This document shows positions 7,611 to 15,390 of a DNA stretch of 64,000 nt, piece by piece (position 1 is the stretch's first letter; the number at the start of each line of letters is the position of its first letter). The position numbers and the translations under genes are program-made. The stretch covers positions 124,001 through 188,000 of the forward strand of contig NZ_JAINRC010000004.1 of NCBI RefSeq assembly GCF_020400655.1, written 5' to 3'. Below the pieces are notes generated by a model, which did not search any database, was not told the DNA's origin, and saw only the letters and a list, made by a program, of their open reading frames with translations. The stretch comes from Streptomyces spinosus (GTDB lineage Bacteria; Actinomycetota; Actinomycetes; Streptomycetales; Streptomycetaceae).

Positions 7611-8510
7611 ATGACGAGTACCCGCGGGGCCGCCCCCTTCGGCCGCACCCTCTGCGCCATGATCACGCCGTTCACCGAGGAGGGCGCCCTCGACCTGGAC
7701 GGCGCCCAGCGGCTGGCCGCGCACCTGGTGGCGCGGGGCTGTGACGGCCTGGTCCTCAACGGCACCACCGGCGAGTCGCCGACCACCACGGACGAGGAGA
7801 AGGCGCGGCTCGTCGCGGCCGTGCGGGAGGCGGTCTGCGACCGGGCCTCACTGGTCGCGGGCGTGGGCACGTCCGACACCCGGCACACGGTGGAGCTGGC
7901 GCGGGCGGCCGCGAAGTCGGGCGCCGACGGTGTCCTGGTGGTGACGCCGTACTACAGCCGCCCCCCGCAGGAGGCCGTGGCCGCCCACTTCCGCCAGGTC
8001 GCCGACGCGAGCGACCTGCCGGTGATGCTCTACGACATCCCGGGCCGCACGGGCACCCGGATCGAGCCGGACACGATGGTCCGCCTCGCGGACCACCCGC
8101 GGATCGTCGCCGTCAAGGACTGCTCCTACGACTTCCTCGGCACCCTGTCGGTGCTCCGGCGCACGGAGTTGGCGTACTACGCGGGCTGCGACGAGCACGT
8201 ACTGGCGCTGTACGCGGTCGGCGCGGCGGGCTGTGTGAGCACGGTCGCGAACGTCGTACCGGACCGGGTCGCGGCGATCCTGGCCGCGTTCGACGCCGGC
8301 GACACCACTCGTGCGGCCGAACTCCAGCTGGCGGTGACCCCGTTGACGGAAGCGATGACGGGTACGGGCCTGCCCGGCACGGTCACGGCCAAGGCCCTCC
8401 TCGCCCACGTCGGTCTGCCCGCGGGCCCGGTCCGCCCCCCGCTGCTGCCCGCCGACCGGGAGGCGGCCGAGGGGCTGCTGGCGCACTACGAGGAACTCGT
8501 GGCGGCCTGA
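7611..8510 (+). CDS. dapA: 4-hydroxy-tetrahydrodipicolinate synthase
   Basis: 299 aa, full length for the family, ATG at 7611. It condenses pyruvate with aspartate semialdehyde in the diaminopimelate/lysine pathway. Visible motifs: NGTTGESPT (residues 50-58, pyruvate-binding loop), Tyr141 in MLYDIPGRTG, Arg146, and the Schiff-base Lys169 in IVAVKDCS. A second pathway gene, dapD, lies about 900 bp downstream on the opposite strand, with a HAD-like gene in between. The upstream 117 bp is relatively AT-rich and probably holds the promoter; no recognisable lysine riboswitch was seen. Many streptomycetes carry several DapA-like proteins, so this copy might be one of several. Confidence 0.9.
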   Translation: MTSTRGAAPFGRTLCAMITPFTEEGALDLDGAQRLAAHLVARGCDGLVLNGTTGESPTTTDEEKARLVAAVREAVCDRASLVAGVGTSDTRHTVELARAAAKSGADGVLVVTPYYSRPPQEAVAAHFRQVADASDLPVMLYDIPGRTGTRIEPDTMVRLADHPRIVAVKDCSYDFLGTLSVLRRTELAYYAGCDEHVLALYAVGAAGCVSTVANVVPDRVAAILAAFDAGDTTRAAELQLAVTPLTEAMTGTGLPGTVTAKALLAHVGLPAGPVRPPLLPADREAAEGLLAHYEELVAA

Positions 8511-8657
8511 TCGGCGATCGACGGACGCCCGGGCGACGCGCCGGGAGCGGCCCCGGCGGCGTCCGGGCTCCGCACGCCCGTGACGCCGGGCCACACCTGT
8601 CCCACGACCGCGGGAATCCCGGCGGCCGCGGGAGCCCGCTGCCGTAGCGTGTCCCCC

Positions 8658-9164
8658 GTGAGCCGCCCCCTGCTGTTCCTGGACGTCGACGGCCCCCTCA
8701 ACCCGTACGCGGCCAAGGCACAGCGCCGCCCCGAGGGCTATACGACCATCAGGCCGACCGTGGGCCCGTTCCGACGCCCCCTGCGAGTCTGGCTGAACCC
8801 GTCCCACGGACCGGCCCTGCTCGGCCTGGGCTACGACCTGTGCTGGGCGACCACGTGGATGGCCGAGGCCAACCGCTGGATCGCCCCGGTCGTCGGCCTG
8901 CCCGAGCTGCCGTACGTCGACTTCGGCGCGGGCCTGTTCGCGTACCGCCCCGACGGAGTGCACTGGAAGACGGAGGCGATCGTGGCGTACGCGCAGGGCC
9001 GCCCGTTCGCCTGGGTGGACGACGAACAGAGCCCACCGGACTCCGTCTACGTCAGCACCCACCACCCCGGCCCGGCCCTGCTGCATCACGTCGATCCACG
9101 GGTCGGCCTACGAGAGGACGACTTCACGGCGCTGGCGGCGTGGTCGGCGGAGCACAGGCGATGA
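8658..9164 (+). CDS. HAD-superfamily-like hydrolase domain protein
   Basis: 168 aa. GTG at 8658 gives a product opening VSRPLLFLDVDGPLNPYAA, the HAD nucleophile motif DxD (Asp9, Asp11). Further HAD-like elements: LGYDLCWATTWMAEAN (motif II region) and PFAWVDDEQSP (motif IV-like acidic pair). It resembles the small HAD domains known from actinobacteria and from RNA-repair fusions (HAD_SAK-type). Probably a phosphatase of unknown substrate. Stands alone between dapA and dapD. Confidence 0.78.
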   Translation: MSRPLLFLDVDGPLNPYAAKAQRRPEGYTTIRPTVGPFRRPLRVWLNPSHGPALLGLGYDLCWATTWMAEANRWIAPVVGLPELPYVDFGAGLFAYRPDGVHWKTEAIVAYAQGRPFAWVDDEQSPPDSVYVSTHHPGPALLHHVDPRVGLREDDFTALAAWSAEHRR

Positions 9165-9165
9165 G

Positions 9166-9330
9166 GGGGCTCCCGGACTCCGGCCCGAGCCGCTCGTAGA
9201 AGTCACGCCTCAGCGGCGACGCGGAGTGATCGTCCACCGACCACTGGCGGACGGTCACGGATGCGGCGCCGGCGGTCGGGAAACCGCGGACGAGTCCGGT
9301 CAGCGCGTCACCGGGGCGCAGGCCCTCTCG
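9166..9330 (-). pseudogene. Possible remnant of a CHAT-domain protease (C-terminal fragment)
   Basis: Read on the minus strand in one frame from just after an in-frame TGA (9331-9333), the sequence gives REGLRPGDALTGLVRGF, then PTAGAASVTVRQWSVDDHS, then LRRDFYERLG. This follows the C-terminal part of CHAT (caspase-like) domains: GDALxGLxRxFLxAGAxxVxxSxWxVDDxxxxxLMxxFYxxL. There is no start codon, the catalytic His/Cys part is absent, and upstream frames are closed, so it can only be a relic. It fills the 244-bp gap between the HAD gene and dapD. Confidence 0.45.
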
Positions 9331-9379
9331 TCAAGGCCCGCGCCAGACCGGTGATCGGTACCCCAGCGTCGATCGATCA

Positions 9380-9403
9380 GGCGGCCGCAGGTTCACGGCC
9401 GCC
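9380..9403. terminator. Hairpin after dapD
   Basis: 8-bp perfect stem (9380-9387 with 9396-9403) with an 8-nt loop, ending 6 bp before the dapD stop; likely dapD terminator. Confidence 0.55.
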
Positions 9404-9408
9404 CGTGA

Positions 9409-10395
9409 TCAGTTGTGGCTGTGCAGGATGTCGTTCAGGCCGCCCCAGACCGCGTTGTTCGGGCGGGCCTCGACCGTGCCGGTGACCGAGTTGCGGCGGA
9501 AGAGGATGTTCGAGGCGCCGTTCAGTTCGCGGGCCTTGACGATCTGGCCGTCGGGCATGGTGATGCGGGTGCCCGCGGTGATGTACAGGCCGGCCTCGAC
9601 CACGCACTCGTCGCCGAGCGCGATGCCGACGCCCGCCTCGGCGCCGACCAGGCAGCGCTCACCGATGGAGATGATCACGTTGCCGCCGCCCGAGAGGGTG
9701 CCCATGGTGGAGGCGCCGCCGCCGATGTCCGAGCCGTCGCCGACCACGACACCCGCGGAGATCCGGCCCTCCACCATGGAGGTGCCGAGGGTGCCGGCGT
9801 TGAAGTTGACGAAGCCCTCGTGCATGACCGTGGTGCCCGCCGCGAGGTGCGCGCCGAGGCGGACCCGGTCGGCGTCGGCGATGCGCACGCCCTTCGGGGC
9901 CACGTAGTCCGTCATGCGCGGGAACTTGTCGATCGAGGTCACCTGGAGGTGCAGGCCCTCGGCGCGGGCGTTCAGGCGCACCCTCTCGATGTCGTCCACG
10001 GCGACCGGGCCGAGCGAGGTCCAGGCGACGTTGGCGAGGTGGCCGAAGATGCCGTCCAGGTTCTGGCCGTGCGGCTTGACCAGGCGGTGCGAGAGCAGGT
10101 GCAGGCGCAGGTAGACGTCGTGGGCGTCGAGCGGCTTCTCGTCCAGCGAGGCGATGACCGTGCGGACCGCGACCACCTCGACGCCCCGGCGGGCGTCCGG
10201 GCCGGTCGCCGCGGTCGCGCCGCCGCCCAGCAGCTGGGCCGCCTGCTCGGCGGTCAGCCGCTCGGTGCCGGCCGGACCCGGCTCCTCGACCAGCTCGGGG
10301 GCCGGGAACCAGGTGTCGAGGACGGTGCCGTCGGAGGCGATCGTGGCGAGGCCGGCGGCGACGGCGCCGGTGGTACGGGTTGCAGACTCGGTCAT
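9409..10395 (-). CDS. dapD: 2,3,4,5-tetrahydropyridine-2,6-dicarboxylate N-succinyltransferase
   Basis: 328 aa, ATG at 10395. It transfers succinyl from CoA to tetrahydrodipicolinate in the succinylase branch of diaminopimelate synthesis. The C-terminal half is a left-handed beta-helix with hexapeptide-type repeats ([56 protein letters not shown]). The actinobacterial N-terminal domain is present, including [21 protein letters not shown]. The stop lies next to a hairpin. Together with dapA this puts two diaminopimelate genes within 3 kb, although they are convergent and not one operon. Confidence 0.92.
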   Translation of the reverse strand: MTESATRTTGAVAAGLATIASDGTVLDTWFPAPELVEEPGPAGTERLTAEQAAQLLGGGATAATGPDARRGVEVVAVRTVIASLDEKPLDAHDVYLRLHLLSHRLVKPHGQNLDGIFGHLANVAWTSLGPVAVDDIERVRLNARAEGLHLQVTSIDKFPRMTDYVAPKGVRIADADRVRLGAHLAAGTTVMHEGFVNFNAGTLGTSMVEGRISAGVVVGDGSDIGGGASTMGTLSGGGNVIISIGERCLVGAEAGVGIALGDECVVEAGLYITAGTRITMPDGQIVKARELNGASNILFRRNSVTGTVEARPNNAVWGGLNDILHSHN

Positions 10396-10440
10396 GGGAG
10401 AAAACCTAACGTGGGCGGGGTGGTGAGGGCGAACCGCGTC

Positions 10441-10995
10441 TCACGTGCCGGGCGCGGGTCTCGGGGGGATCAGCCGGGCCAGCGCGGCGCGCGCGTACTC
10501 CTCGTCGTAGGAGCCTTCCGTGAGCAGCACCTGGAGGCAGATGCCGTCCATCAGCGCGAGCAGGGCGCGCGCCGTGACCGGGTCGGTGCGGCGAGCCAGC
10601 AGCGCGGCCCCCCGCTCGGTCCACTCGGCGGCGACGGGACGCAGTGCGGGGCGGCGCAGCGCGGCCAGGTACAGCTCGTACTCCAGTTCCACGCCGGTGC
10701 GTCCGCCCGTCAGCCACTGCCCGAGCGCCCGGGCGAGGTCCGCGGCGAGGTCGCCGTCGCCGCCCTCCGGCAACAGCGCGGCCAGCATCCGGCCGAACCC
10801 CTCGTTCGCCTGCCGCAGCGCGGCCACCAGCAGTTCGTCGAGGGTGGCGAAGTGGTACGTCGTGGAGCCGAGCGGTACGTCCGCCTCGGCGGCGACCGTA
10901 CGGTGGCTCAGCCCGGCGATGCCGTCCCGGCCGGCCACCCGGATCGCCGCGTCGATGATCCGCTGCCGGCGCCCGGGGTCGTGGCGGCGCGGCAT
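10441..10995 (-). CDS. TetR-family repressor, probable regulator of the SMR pump
   Basis: 184 aa, ATG at 10995. N-terminal helix-turn-helix: RRQRIIDAAIRVAGRDG, then HRTVAAEADVPLGSTTYHF (residues about 8-50), the standard TetR recognition helix with YHF. The remainder is an all-helical ligand domain. The start overlaps the stop of the SMR gene (TGATG), so both are made from one message, the usual arrangement of a pump and its own repressor. Two palindromes in front of the pump gene are likely operators. Confidence 0.88.
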   Translation of the reverse strand: MPRRHDPGRRQRIIDAAIRVAGRDGIAGLSHRTVAAEADVPLGSTTYHFATLDELLVAALRQANEGFGRMLAALLPEGGDGDLAADLARALGQWLTGGRTGVELEYELYLAALRRPALRPVAAEWTERGAALLARRTDPVTARALLALMDGICLQVLLTEGSYDEEYARAALARLIPPRPAPGT

Positions 10996-11318
10996 CAGTG
11001 GGCCGCCCCGCCGAGGTTCAGCACGACCACTCCCCCGATGATCAGCACGATCCCGGCGACCTTGGCCGGGCTCAGCCCCTCGCCGAACAGCAGCAGACCG
11101 AGGACGGCGATGGTCGCGGTGCCCACGCCGGACCAGATCGCGTACGCCGTGCCGATCTGGACGGTCTTCAGCGTCCGCGCGAGCAGCGCGAACGAGACGA
11201 CGTACCCCACAGCGGTCACGAGCGAGGGCCAGAGCCGGCTGAATCCCTCGCTGTACTTCATGGCCGTCGTGGCGGCGACCTCGGCGGCGATGGCGCCGGA
11301 GAGCAGCAGATACCCCAT
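10995..11318 (-). CDS. Small multidrug resistance (SMR) family efflux protein
   Basis: 107 aa, ATG at 11318, the usual SMR length. Four membrane spans; the conserved membrane glutamate is Glu13 in GAIAAEVAATTAMKYSEGF. Other hallmarks: GTAYAIWSGVGTATIAVLG and GIVLIIGGVVVLNL. The family exchanges protons for quaternary ammonium or guanidinium compounds, working as an antiparallel dimer. Co-transcribed with the TetR gene behind it. Confidence 0.9.
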   Translation of the reverse strand: MGYLLLSGAIAAEVAATTAMKYSEGFSRLWPSLVTAVGYVVSFALLARTLKTVQIGTAYAIWSGVGTATIAVLGLLLFGEGLSPAKVAGIVLIIGGVVVLNLGGAAH

Positions 11319-11355
11319 GTGTACGAGCGTACACAGCGACTGCGTACGGCCGTAC
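11319..11355 (-). promoter_or_regulatory. Tandem palindromic operators in front of the SMR/TetR unit
   Basis: GTGTACG-AG-CGTACAC (11319-11334, perfect 7-2-7) touches the SMR start codon, and GTACGGCCGTAC (11344-11355) is a second perfect palindrome 9 bp away. Both share the GTAC core. They are likely binding sites of the adjacent TetR protein. Confidence 0.6.
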
Positions 11356-11424
11356 ACAACGAGGTGGTCCCACTTCGCCGGAAACCGCTCGCGGCCGGCC
11401 CCGCCTCCACTACTGTGCGGGCCC

Positions 11425-12183
11425 GTGCTCGACAACACCCCCCGCATCCGAAGACTCGGGCCGGCCGCGGCACTGGCGCTGGCGGCAGCCGTCGCCTGCG
11501 TGGCCGTGGCCGTGACCGTCCTGGACGACCGTCCCGGCGAGACGAGGGCCGCCGCGCCGCCGACGCCGCCCGACAACGGTCCCGGCCTGCTCTCCTTCGC
11601 CTCCCCGTCCGCCTCCCCGTCCGGCTCGCCGGCGCACACGCCCGCTCCCGCGCGCGACCGCACGGCCCCGTCGCCCTCGTCCCCCGCCCCCGAGTCCCCC
11701 GCCCGCCCGAAGCGCACGCCCGCGAAGTCGCCCACGCCCACGGCCGGTTCGTCCCGCCCGGCGGAGCACGGGACGTCCGTCCGCTCCCTCAACTACCCCG
11801 ACCGCTACTGGCACGAGAGCGGCGGCCTGGTGAAGCTGGACCCCGTCACCTCGGCCGCGGACCGGCGCGCCGCCACCTTCACCCGGGTCAAGGGCCTTGC
11901 CGACGCCCGCTGTTACTCCTTCACCACGGCCGACGGGGGCTACCTGCGCCACCGCGACTTCCTGCTGCGCGCCGAACCCGAAGACGGCTCGCCCCTGTTC
12001 GCCAGGGACGCCACGTTCTGCCCCCGCCCCTCCGCCGTCACCGGCGCCGTCGTACTGGAGTCGGTCAACTACCCCGGCCGCTTCCTGCGCCACCGGGACT
12101 TCCAGCTCCGCCTGGATCCGTACCAGAACACGGACCTCTACCGGTCCGACTCGGCGTTCTCGCTGGTGGGCGGGCTCGCCTGA
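11425..12183 (+). CDS. Membrane-anchored AbfB (arabinose-binding, CBM42-like) domain protein
   Basis: 252 aa, GTG at 11425. A single N-terminal membrane anchor (about 13-35, PAAALALAAAVACVAVAVTVL) is followed by a Pro/Ser/Thr-rich spacer (about 40-115) and then an AbfB beta-trefoil fold (about 117-252). Characteristic repeats are SVRSLNYPDRYWHESGG, DGGYLRHRDFLLR and ESVNYPGRFLRHRDFQLRL. There is no catalytic glycoside-hydrolase domain, so it is likely a surface protein that binds arabinan-type sugars or cell-wall arabinose. Monocistronic; a very strong hairpin follows. Confidence 0.82.
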   Translation: MLDNTPRIRRLGPAAALALAAAVACVAVAVTVLDDRPGETRAAAPPTPPDNGPGLLSFASPSASPSGSPAHTPAPARDRTAPSPSSPAPESPARPKRTPAKSPTPTAGSSRPAEHGTSVRSLNYPDRYWHESGGLVKLDPVTSAADRRAATFTRVKGLADARCYSFTTADGGYLRHRDFLLRAEPEDGSPLFARDATFCPRPSAVTGAVVLESVNYPGRFLRHRDFQLRLDPYQNTDLYRSDSAFSLVGGLA

Positions 12184-12191
12184 GCACGCGG

Positions 12192-12222
12192 CAGGGGCCG
12201 TGGCCCATGGCCACGGCCCCTG
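12192..12222. terminator. Bidirectional hairpin terminator between the AbfB gene and the suf operon
   Basis: Perfect 14-bp stem with a 3-nt loop (12192-12205 with 12209-12222), placed between convergent genes and so probably ending both transcripts. Confidence 0.8.
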
Positions 12223-12236
12223 TCACAGGTCGTGTG

Positions 12237-12569
12237 TCAGACGTTGAACCCGAGCGCCCGGAGCTGCTCGCGGCCGTCGTCCGTGATCTTGTCGGGACCC
12301 CACGGCGGCATCCAGACCCAGTTGATGCGGAGTTCGTTGACGAGGCCGTCCGTGGCGGACTTGGCCTGGTCCTCGATGACGTCCGTCAGCGGGCAGGCCG
12401 CCGAGGTCAGGGTCATGTCGACCGTGGCGATGTTGGAGTCGTCGATGTGGATGCCGTAGATCAGGCCGAGGTTGACGACGTCGATGCCCAGCTCGGGGTC
12501 GACCACGTCCATCAGGGCCTCGCGGAGTTCTTCCTCCGAGACCGGCTTCATCTCTGCGGTGTCGGTCAT
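12237..12569 (-). CDS. sufT: MIP18/DUF59-family Fe-S assembly factor (SufT-like)
   Basis: 110 aa, ATG at 12569, overlapping the sufU stop by ATGA. It is a single DUF59 domain: EEELREALMDVVDPELGIDV, NLGLIYGI, and the conserved cysteine in TSAACPLTD. These proteins help deliver Fe-S clusters to target enzymes. Last gene of the suf operon. The symbol is by analogy; PaaD-like naming is equally possible. Confidence 0.88.
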   Translation of the reverse strand: MTDTAEMKPVSEEELREALMDVVDPELGIDVVNLGLIYGIHIDDSNIATVDMTLTSAACPLTDVIEDQAKSATDGLVNELRINWVWMPPWGPDKITDDGREQLRALGFNV

Positions 12570-13033
12570 GCCGTCTTCCTTTCGGCGTCGGCGCCACCCA
12601 GCGCCTGGGCCGTCGCGTCCTTCCACGCCATCCAGCTCAGGAGGGCGCACTTGACCCGCGCGGGGTACTTGGAGACACCGGCAAACGCGACCGCGTCCTC
12701 CAGGACCTCCTCCATCGCGTCGTCGGGCTCGATCTTGCCCTTGGACTGCATCAGCTCCAGGAAGGTCTCCTGGATCTTCCGCGCCTCGGCCAGGTCCTTG
12801 CCGACGAGGAGCTCGTTGAGCACGGAGGCGCTCGCCTGACTGATCGAGCAGCCCTGGCCCTCGTACGAGACGTCCTCGATCGTCGTGCCGTCGTACTTCA
12901 CGCGCAGGGTGATCTCGTCGCCGCAGGTCGGGTTCACATGGTGCACCTCGGCGTCGCCATCCCTCAGACCACGCCCGTGCGGGTTCTTGTAGTGGTCCAG
13001 GATGACGTCCTGGTACATCGAGTCCAACTTCAC
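12566..13033 (-). CDS. sufU: SufU, zinc-dependent sulfur acceptor for SufS
   Basis: 155 aa. GTG at 13033 with GAGAGG upstream; ATG at 13018 is an internal alternative. An IscU/NifU-like fold of the Gram-positive SufU type. Zinc/sulfur ligand cysteines are Cys37 (NPTCGDE), Cys62 (GQGCSIS) and Cys129 (VKCALLSW), with the insertion EEV...EDAVAF between them. It takes persulfide sulfur from SufS. 11 bp downstream of sufS. Confidence 0.92.
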   Translation of the reverse strand: MKLDSMYQDVILDHYKNPHGRGLRDGDAEVHHVNPTCGDEITLRVKYDGTTIEDVSYEGQGCSISQASASVLNELLVGKDLAEARKIQETFLELMQSKGKIEPDDAMEEVLEDAVAFAGVSKYPARVKCALLSWMAWKDATAQALGGADAERKTA

Positions 13034-13044
13034 GAAGACGCCTC

Positions 13045-14301
13045 TCAGCCGAAGAAGTTCCGTACGTGCTCCAGGCCGTCGACCAGAGCGTCGATCTCGG
13101 CCGGCGAGGAGTACAGATAGAACGACGCTCGCGTGGTCGCAGGAATTCCGTAGCGCAGGCAGACCGGGCGGGCGCAGTGGTGGCCGACCCGGACCGCGAT
13201 GCCCTGCTCGTCCAGGACCTGGCCCACGTCGTGCGGGTGGATGTCCCCGAGCGTGAAGGAGATCGCCGCCCCGCGGTCCTCGGCCGTCGTCGGGCCGATG
13301 ATCCTCAGGTCGGGAACCTCCGCCAGGCGCCGCACCGCGTACTCCGTCAGCGCGTGCTCATGGGCGAGGATCTTGTCCATGCCGATCGACTGGAGGTAGT
13401 CGATCGCCGCGCCGAGACCGACCGCCTGGGCGATCGGGGGCGTGCCCGCCTCGAACTTGTGCGGAGCGGGGGCGTAGGTCGAGGAGTGCATCGAGACCGT
13501 CTCGATCATCTCGCCGCCGCCCAGGAACGGAGGCAGGTCCTCCAGCAGCTCCTGGCGGCCCCACAGGACGCCGATGCCGGTCGGGCCGCACATCTTGTGG
13601 CCGGTGAAGGCCACGAAGTCGGCCTGGAGGGCCTGCACGTCCAGCGGCATGTGCGGGGCGGCCTGGGAGGCGTCGATGCAGACGAGCGCGCCGACCTCCT
13701 GGGCGCGGCGGATTATCGTCTCGACCGGGTTGACCGTGCCGAGGATGTTGGAGACCAGCACGAAGGAGACGATCTTCGTCTTCTCGGTGATGATCTCGTC
13801 GATGTTCGACAGGTCGAGACGGCCGTCGTCCGTGAGGCCGAACCACTTCAGCTTCGCGCCCGTGCGCTGCGCGAGCAGCTGCCACGGCACGATGTTGGAG
13901 TGATGCTCCATCTCGGTGATGACGATCTCGGTCTCGTGGTCCACCCGGTAGGGCTCGTCGGCCCAGCCCAGCATGTTCGCCACGAGGTTGAGCGACTCGG
14001 AGGCGTTCTTGGTGAAGATCACCTCGTCGCGGCTCGGCGCGTTGACGAACGCGGCGACCTTGTCGCGCGCGCCCTCGTACAGCGCCGTGGCCTCCTCGGC
14101 GAGCACATGCACACCGCGGTGGACGTTGGCGTTGTAGCGCTCGTAGTACTCGCTCAGGGCGTCCAGTACCTGGCGCGGCTTCTGCGAGGTCGCCGCGTTG
14201 TCCAGGTACACGAGCTTCTTGCCGTCGTGGACGACTCGGTCCAGGACGGGGAAGTCCTTGCGGATCGCCTCGGTGTCGAGGAGGCCCGGCAGCTGTGTCA
14301 C
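13045..14301 (-). CDS. sufS: Cysteine desulfurase SufS
   Basis: 418 aa. GTG at 14301, overlapping the sufC stop (GTGA). A PLP enzyme that removes sulfur from cysteine for cluster building. PLP lysine is Lys236 in AFTGHKMCGPTG, and the catalytic cysteine is Cys376 in VGHHCARPVC. Also visible: LDNAATSQKP near the N-terminus and EMEHHSNIVPW for the cofactor. The partner SufU follows directly. Confidence 0.95.
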   Translation of the reverse strand: MTQLPGLLDTEAIRKDFPVLDRVVHDGKKLVYLDNAATSQKPRQVLDALSEYYERYNANVHRGVHVLAEEATALYEGARDKVAAFVNAPSRDEVIFTKNASESLNLVANMLGWADEPYRVDHETEIVITEMEHHSNIVPWQLLAQRTGAKLKWFGLTDDGRLDLSNIDEIITEKTKIVSFVLVSNILGTVNPVETIIRRAQEVGALVCIDASQAAPHMPLDVQALQADFVAFTGHKMCGPTGIGVLWGRQELLEDLPPFLGGGEMIETVSMHSSTYAPAPHKFEAGTPPIAQAVGLGAAIDYLQSIGMDKILAHEHALTEYAVRRLAEVPDLRIIGPTTAEDRGAAISFTLGDIHPHDVGQVLDEQGIAVRVGHHCARPVCLRYGIPATTRASFYLYSSPAEIDALVDGLEHVRNFFG

Positions 14302-15062
14302 GCGGATGCGCCACCCTTCACGTATGCCTCGTAGCCCTCGTTCTCCAGCTTGTCCGCGAGCTCCGGGCCGCCGGACTCGACGATGCGGCCGCCGGCGAAC
14401 ACGTGGACGTGGTCGGGCTTGATGTAGCGCAGGATGCGCGTGTAGTGCGTGATCAGCAGGGTGCCGACCTCGCCGGACTCGCGGACGCGGTTGACGCCCT
14501 CGGAGACGATGCGCAGCGCGTCGACGTCCAGGCCGGAGTCGGTCTCGTCCAGGATCGCGACCTTCGGCTTGAGCAGCTCCAGCTGGAGGATCTCGTGGCG
14601 CTTCTTCTCACCGCCGGAGAAGCCCTCGTTGACGTTGCGCTCGGCGAAGGACGGGTCCATGTTGAGGCGCTCCATGGCCTCCTTGACCTCCTTCACCCAG
14701 GTGCGCAGCTTGGGGGCCTCGCCGCGGATGGCGGTGGCGGAGGTGCGCAGGAAGTTGGAGACCGAGACGCCGGGGACCTCGACCGGGTACTGCATCGCCA
14801 GGAACAGGCCGGCACGGGCGCGCTCGTCGACGGACATCTCCAGGACGTCCTCGCCGTCCAGGGTGACGGTGCCGCCGGTGATCGTGTACTTCGGGTGCCC
14901 CGCGAGGGAGTAGGCGAGGGTCGACTTGCCGGAGCCGTTGGGGCCCATGATGGCGTGCGTCTCGCCCTGCTTCACGGTGAGGTCGACGCCCTTGAGGATC
15001 TCCTTCGTGGCGTTGTCGGCCTCGACGGTGACGTGCAGGTCTCGGATTTCAAGCGTTGCCAT
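14298..15062 (-). CDS. sufC: Fe-S assembly ATPase SufC
   Basis: 254 aa, ATG at 15062. An ABC-type ATPase of the SufBC2D scaffold: Walker A GPNGSGKST, SufC signature FSGGEKKR, Walker B AILDETDSGLD, and the H-loop LITHYTRIL. It powers cluster assembly on SufB-SufD in the cytoplasm. 7 bp after the Rieske gene, before sufS. Confidence 0.95.
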   Translation of the reverse strand: MATLEIRDLHVTVEADNATKEILKGVDLTVKQGETHAIMGPNGSGKSTLAYSLAGHPKYTITGGTVTLDGEDVLEMSVDERARAGLFLAMQYPVEVPGVSVSNFLRTSATAIRGEAPKLRTWVKEVKEAMERLNMDPSFAERNVNEGFSGGEKKRHEILQLELLKPKVAILDETDSGLDVDALRIVSEGVNRVRESGEVGTLLITHYTRILRYIKPDHVHVFAGGRIVESGGPELADKLENEGYEAYVKGGASA

Positions 15063-15069
15063 GGGTGCC

Positions 15070-15390
15070 TCAGGACTCCTGGGTGAGGGAGACGAGAACG
15101 TCGTCCCCTTCGATCTTTACGGGGTATACGGGGACGGGGCGCGTCGCGGGGAGGCCGGACGGCTTGCCGGTGCGCAGGTCGAAGGCGGAGCCGTGCAGCC
15201 AGCACTCGATCTGGCAGTCCTCCACCTCGCCCTCGGAGAGGGAGACGTTCGCGTGGGAGCAGATGTCGTGGATCGCGAACACCTCGCCCTCGGTCTTCAC
15301 GACCGAGATGGGCGTGCCGTCGAGTTCCACCCGCTTCGGGGTGTCCTCCTCCAGCTCGCTGAGCCCACAGGCGCGTACGAACGACGTCAT
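15070..15390 (-). CDS. Rieske [2Fe-2S] ferredoxin-like protein in the suf operon
   Basis: 106 aa, ATG at 15390 overlapping the sufD stop by ATGA. The Rieske ligands are CSH (in HDICSHANVSL) and CWLHG (in IECWLHGSAFDLRTG), a non-haem NirD/BphF-like ferredoxin. Its place inside the actinobacterial suf operon suggests it is an electron donor for cluster assembly, or a client or sensor; this is not settled. Confidence 0.9.
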   Translation of the reverse strand: MTSFVRACGLSELEEDTPKRVELDGTPISVVKTEGEVFAIHDICSHANVSLSEGEVEDCQIECWLHGSAFDLRTGKPSGLPATRPVPVYPVKIEGDDVLVSLTQES

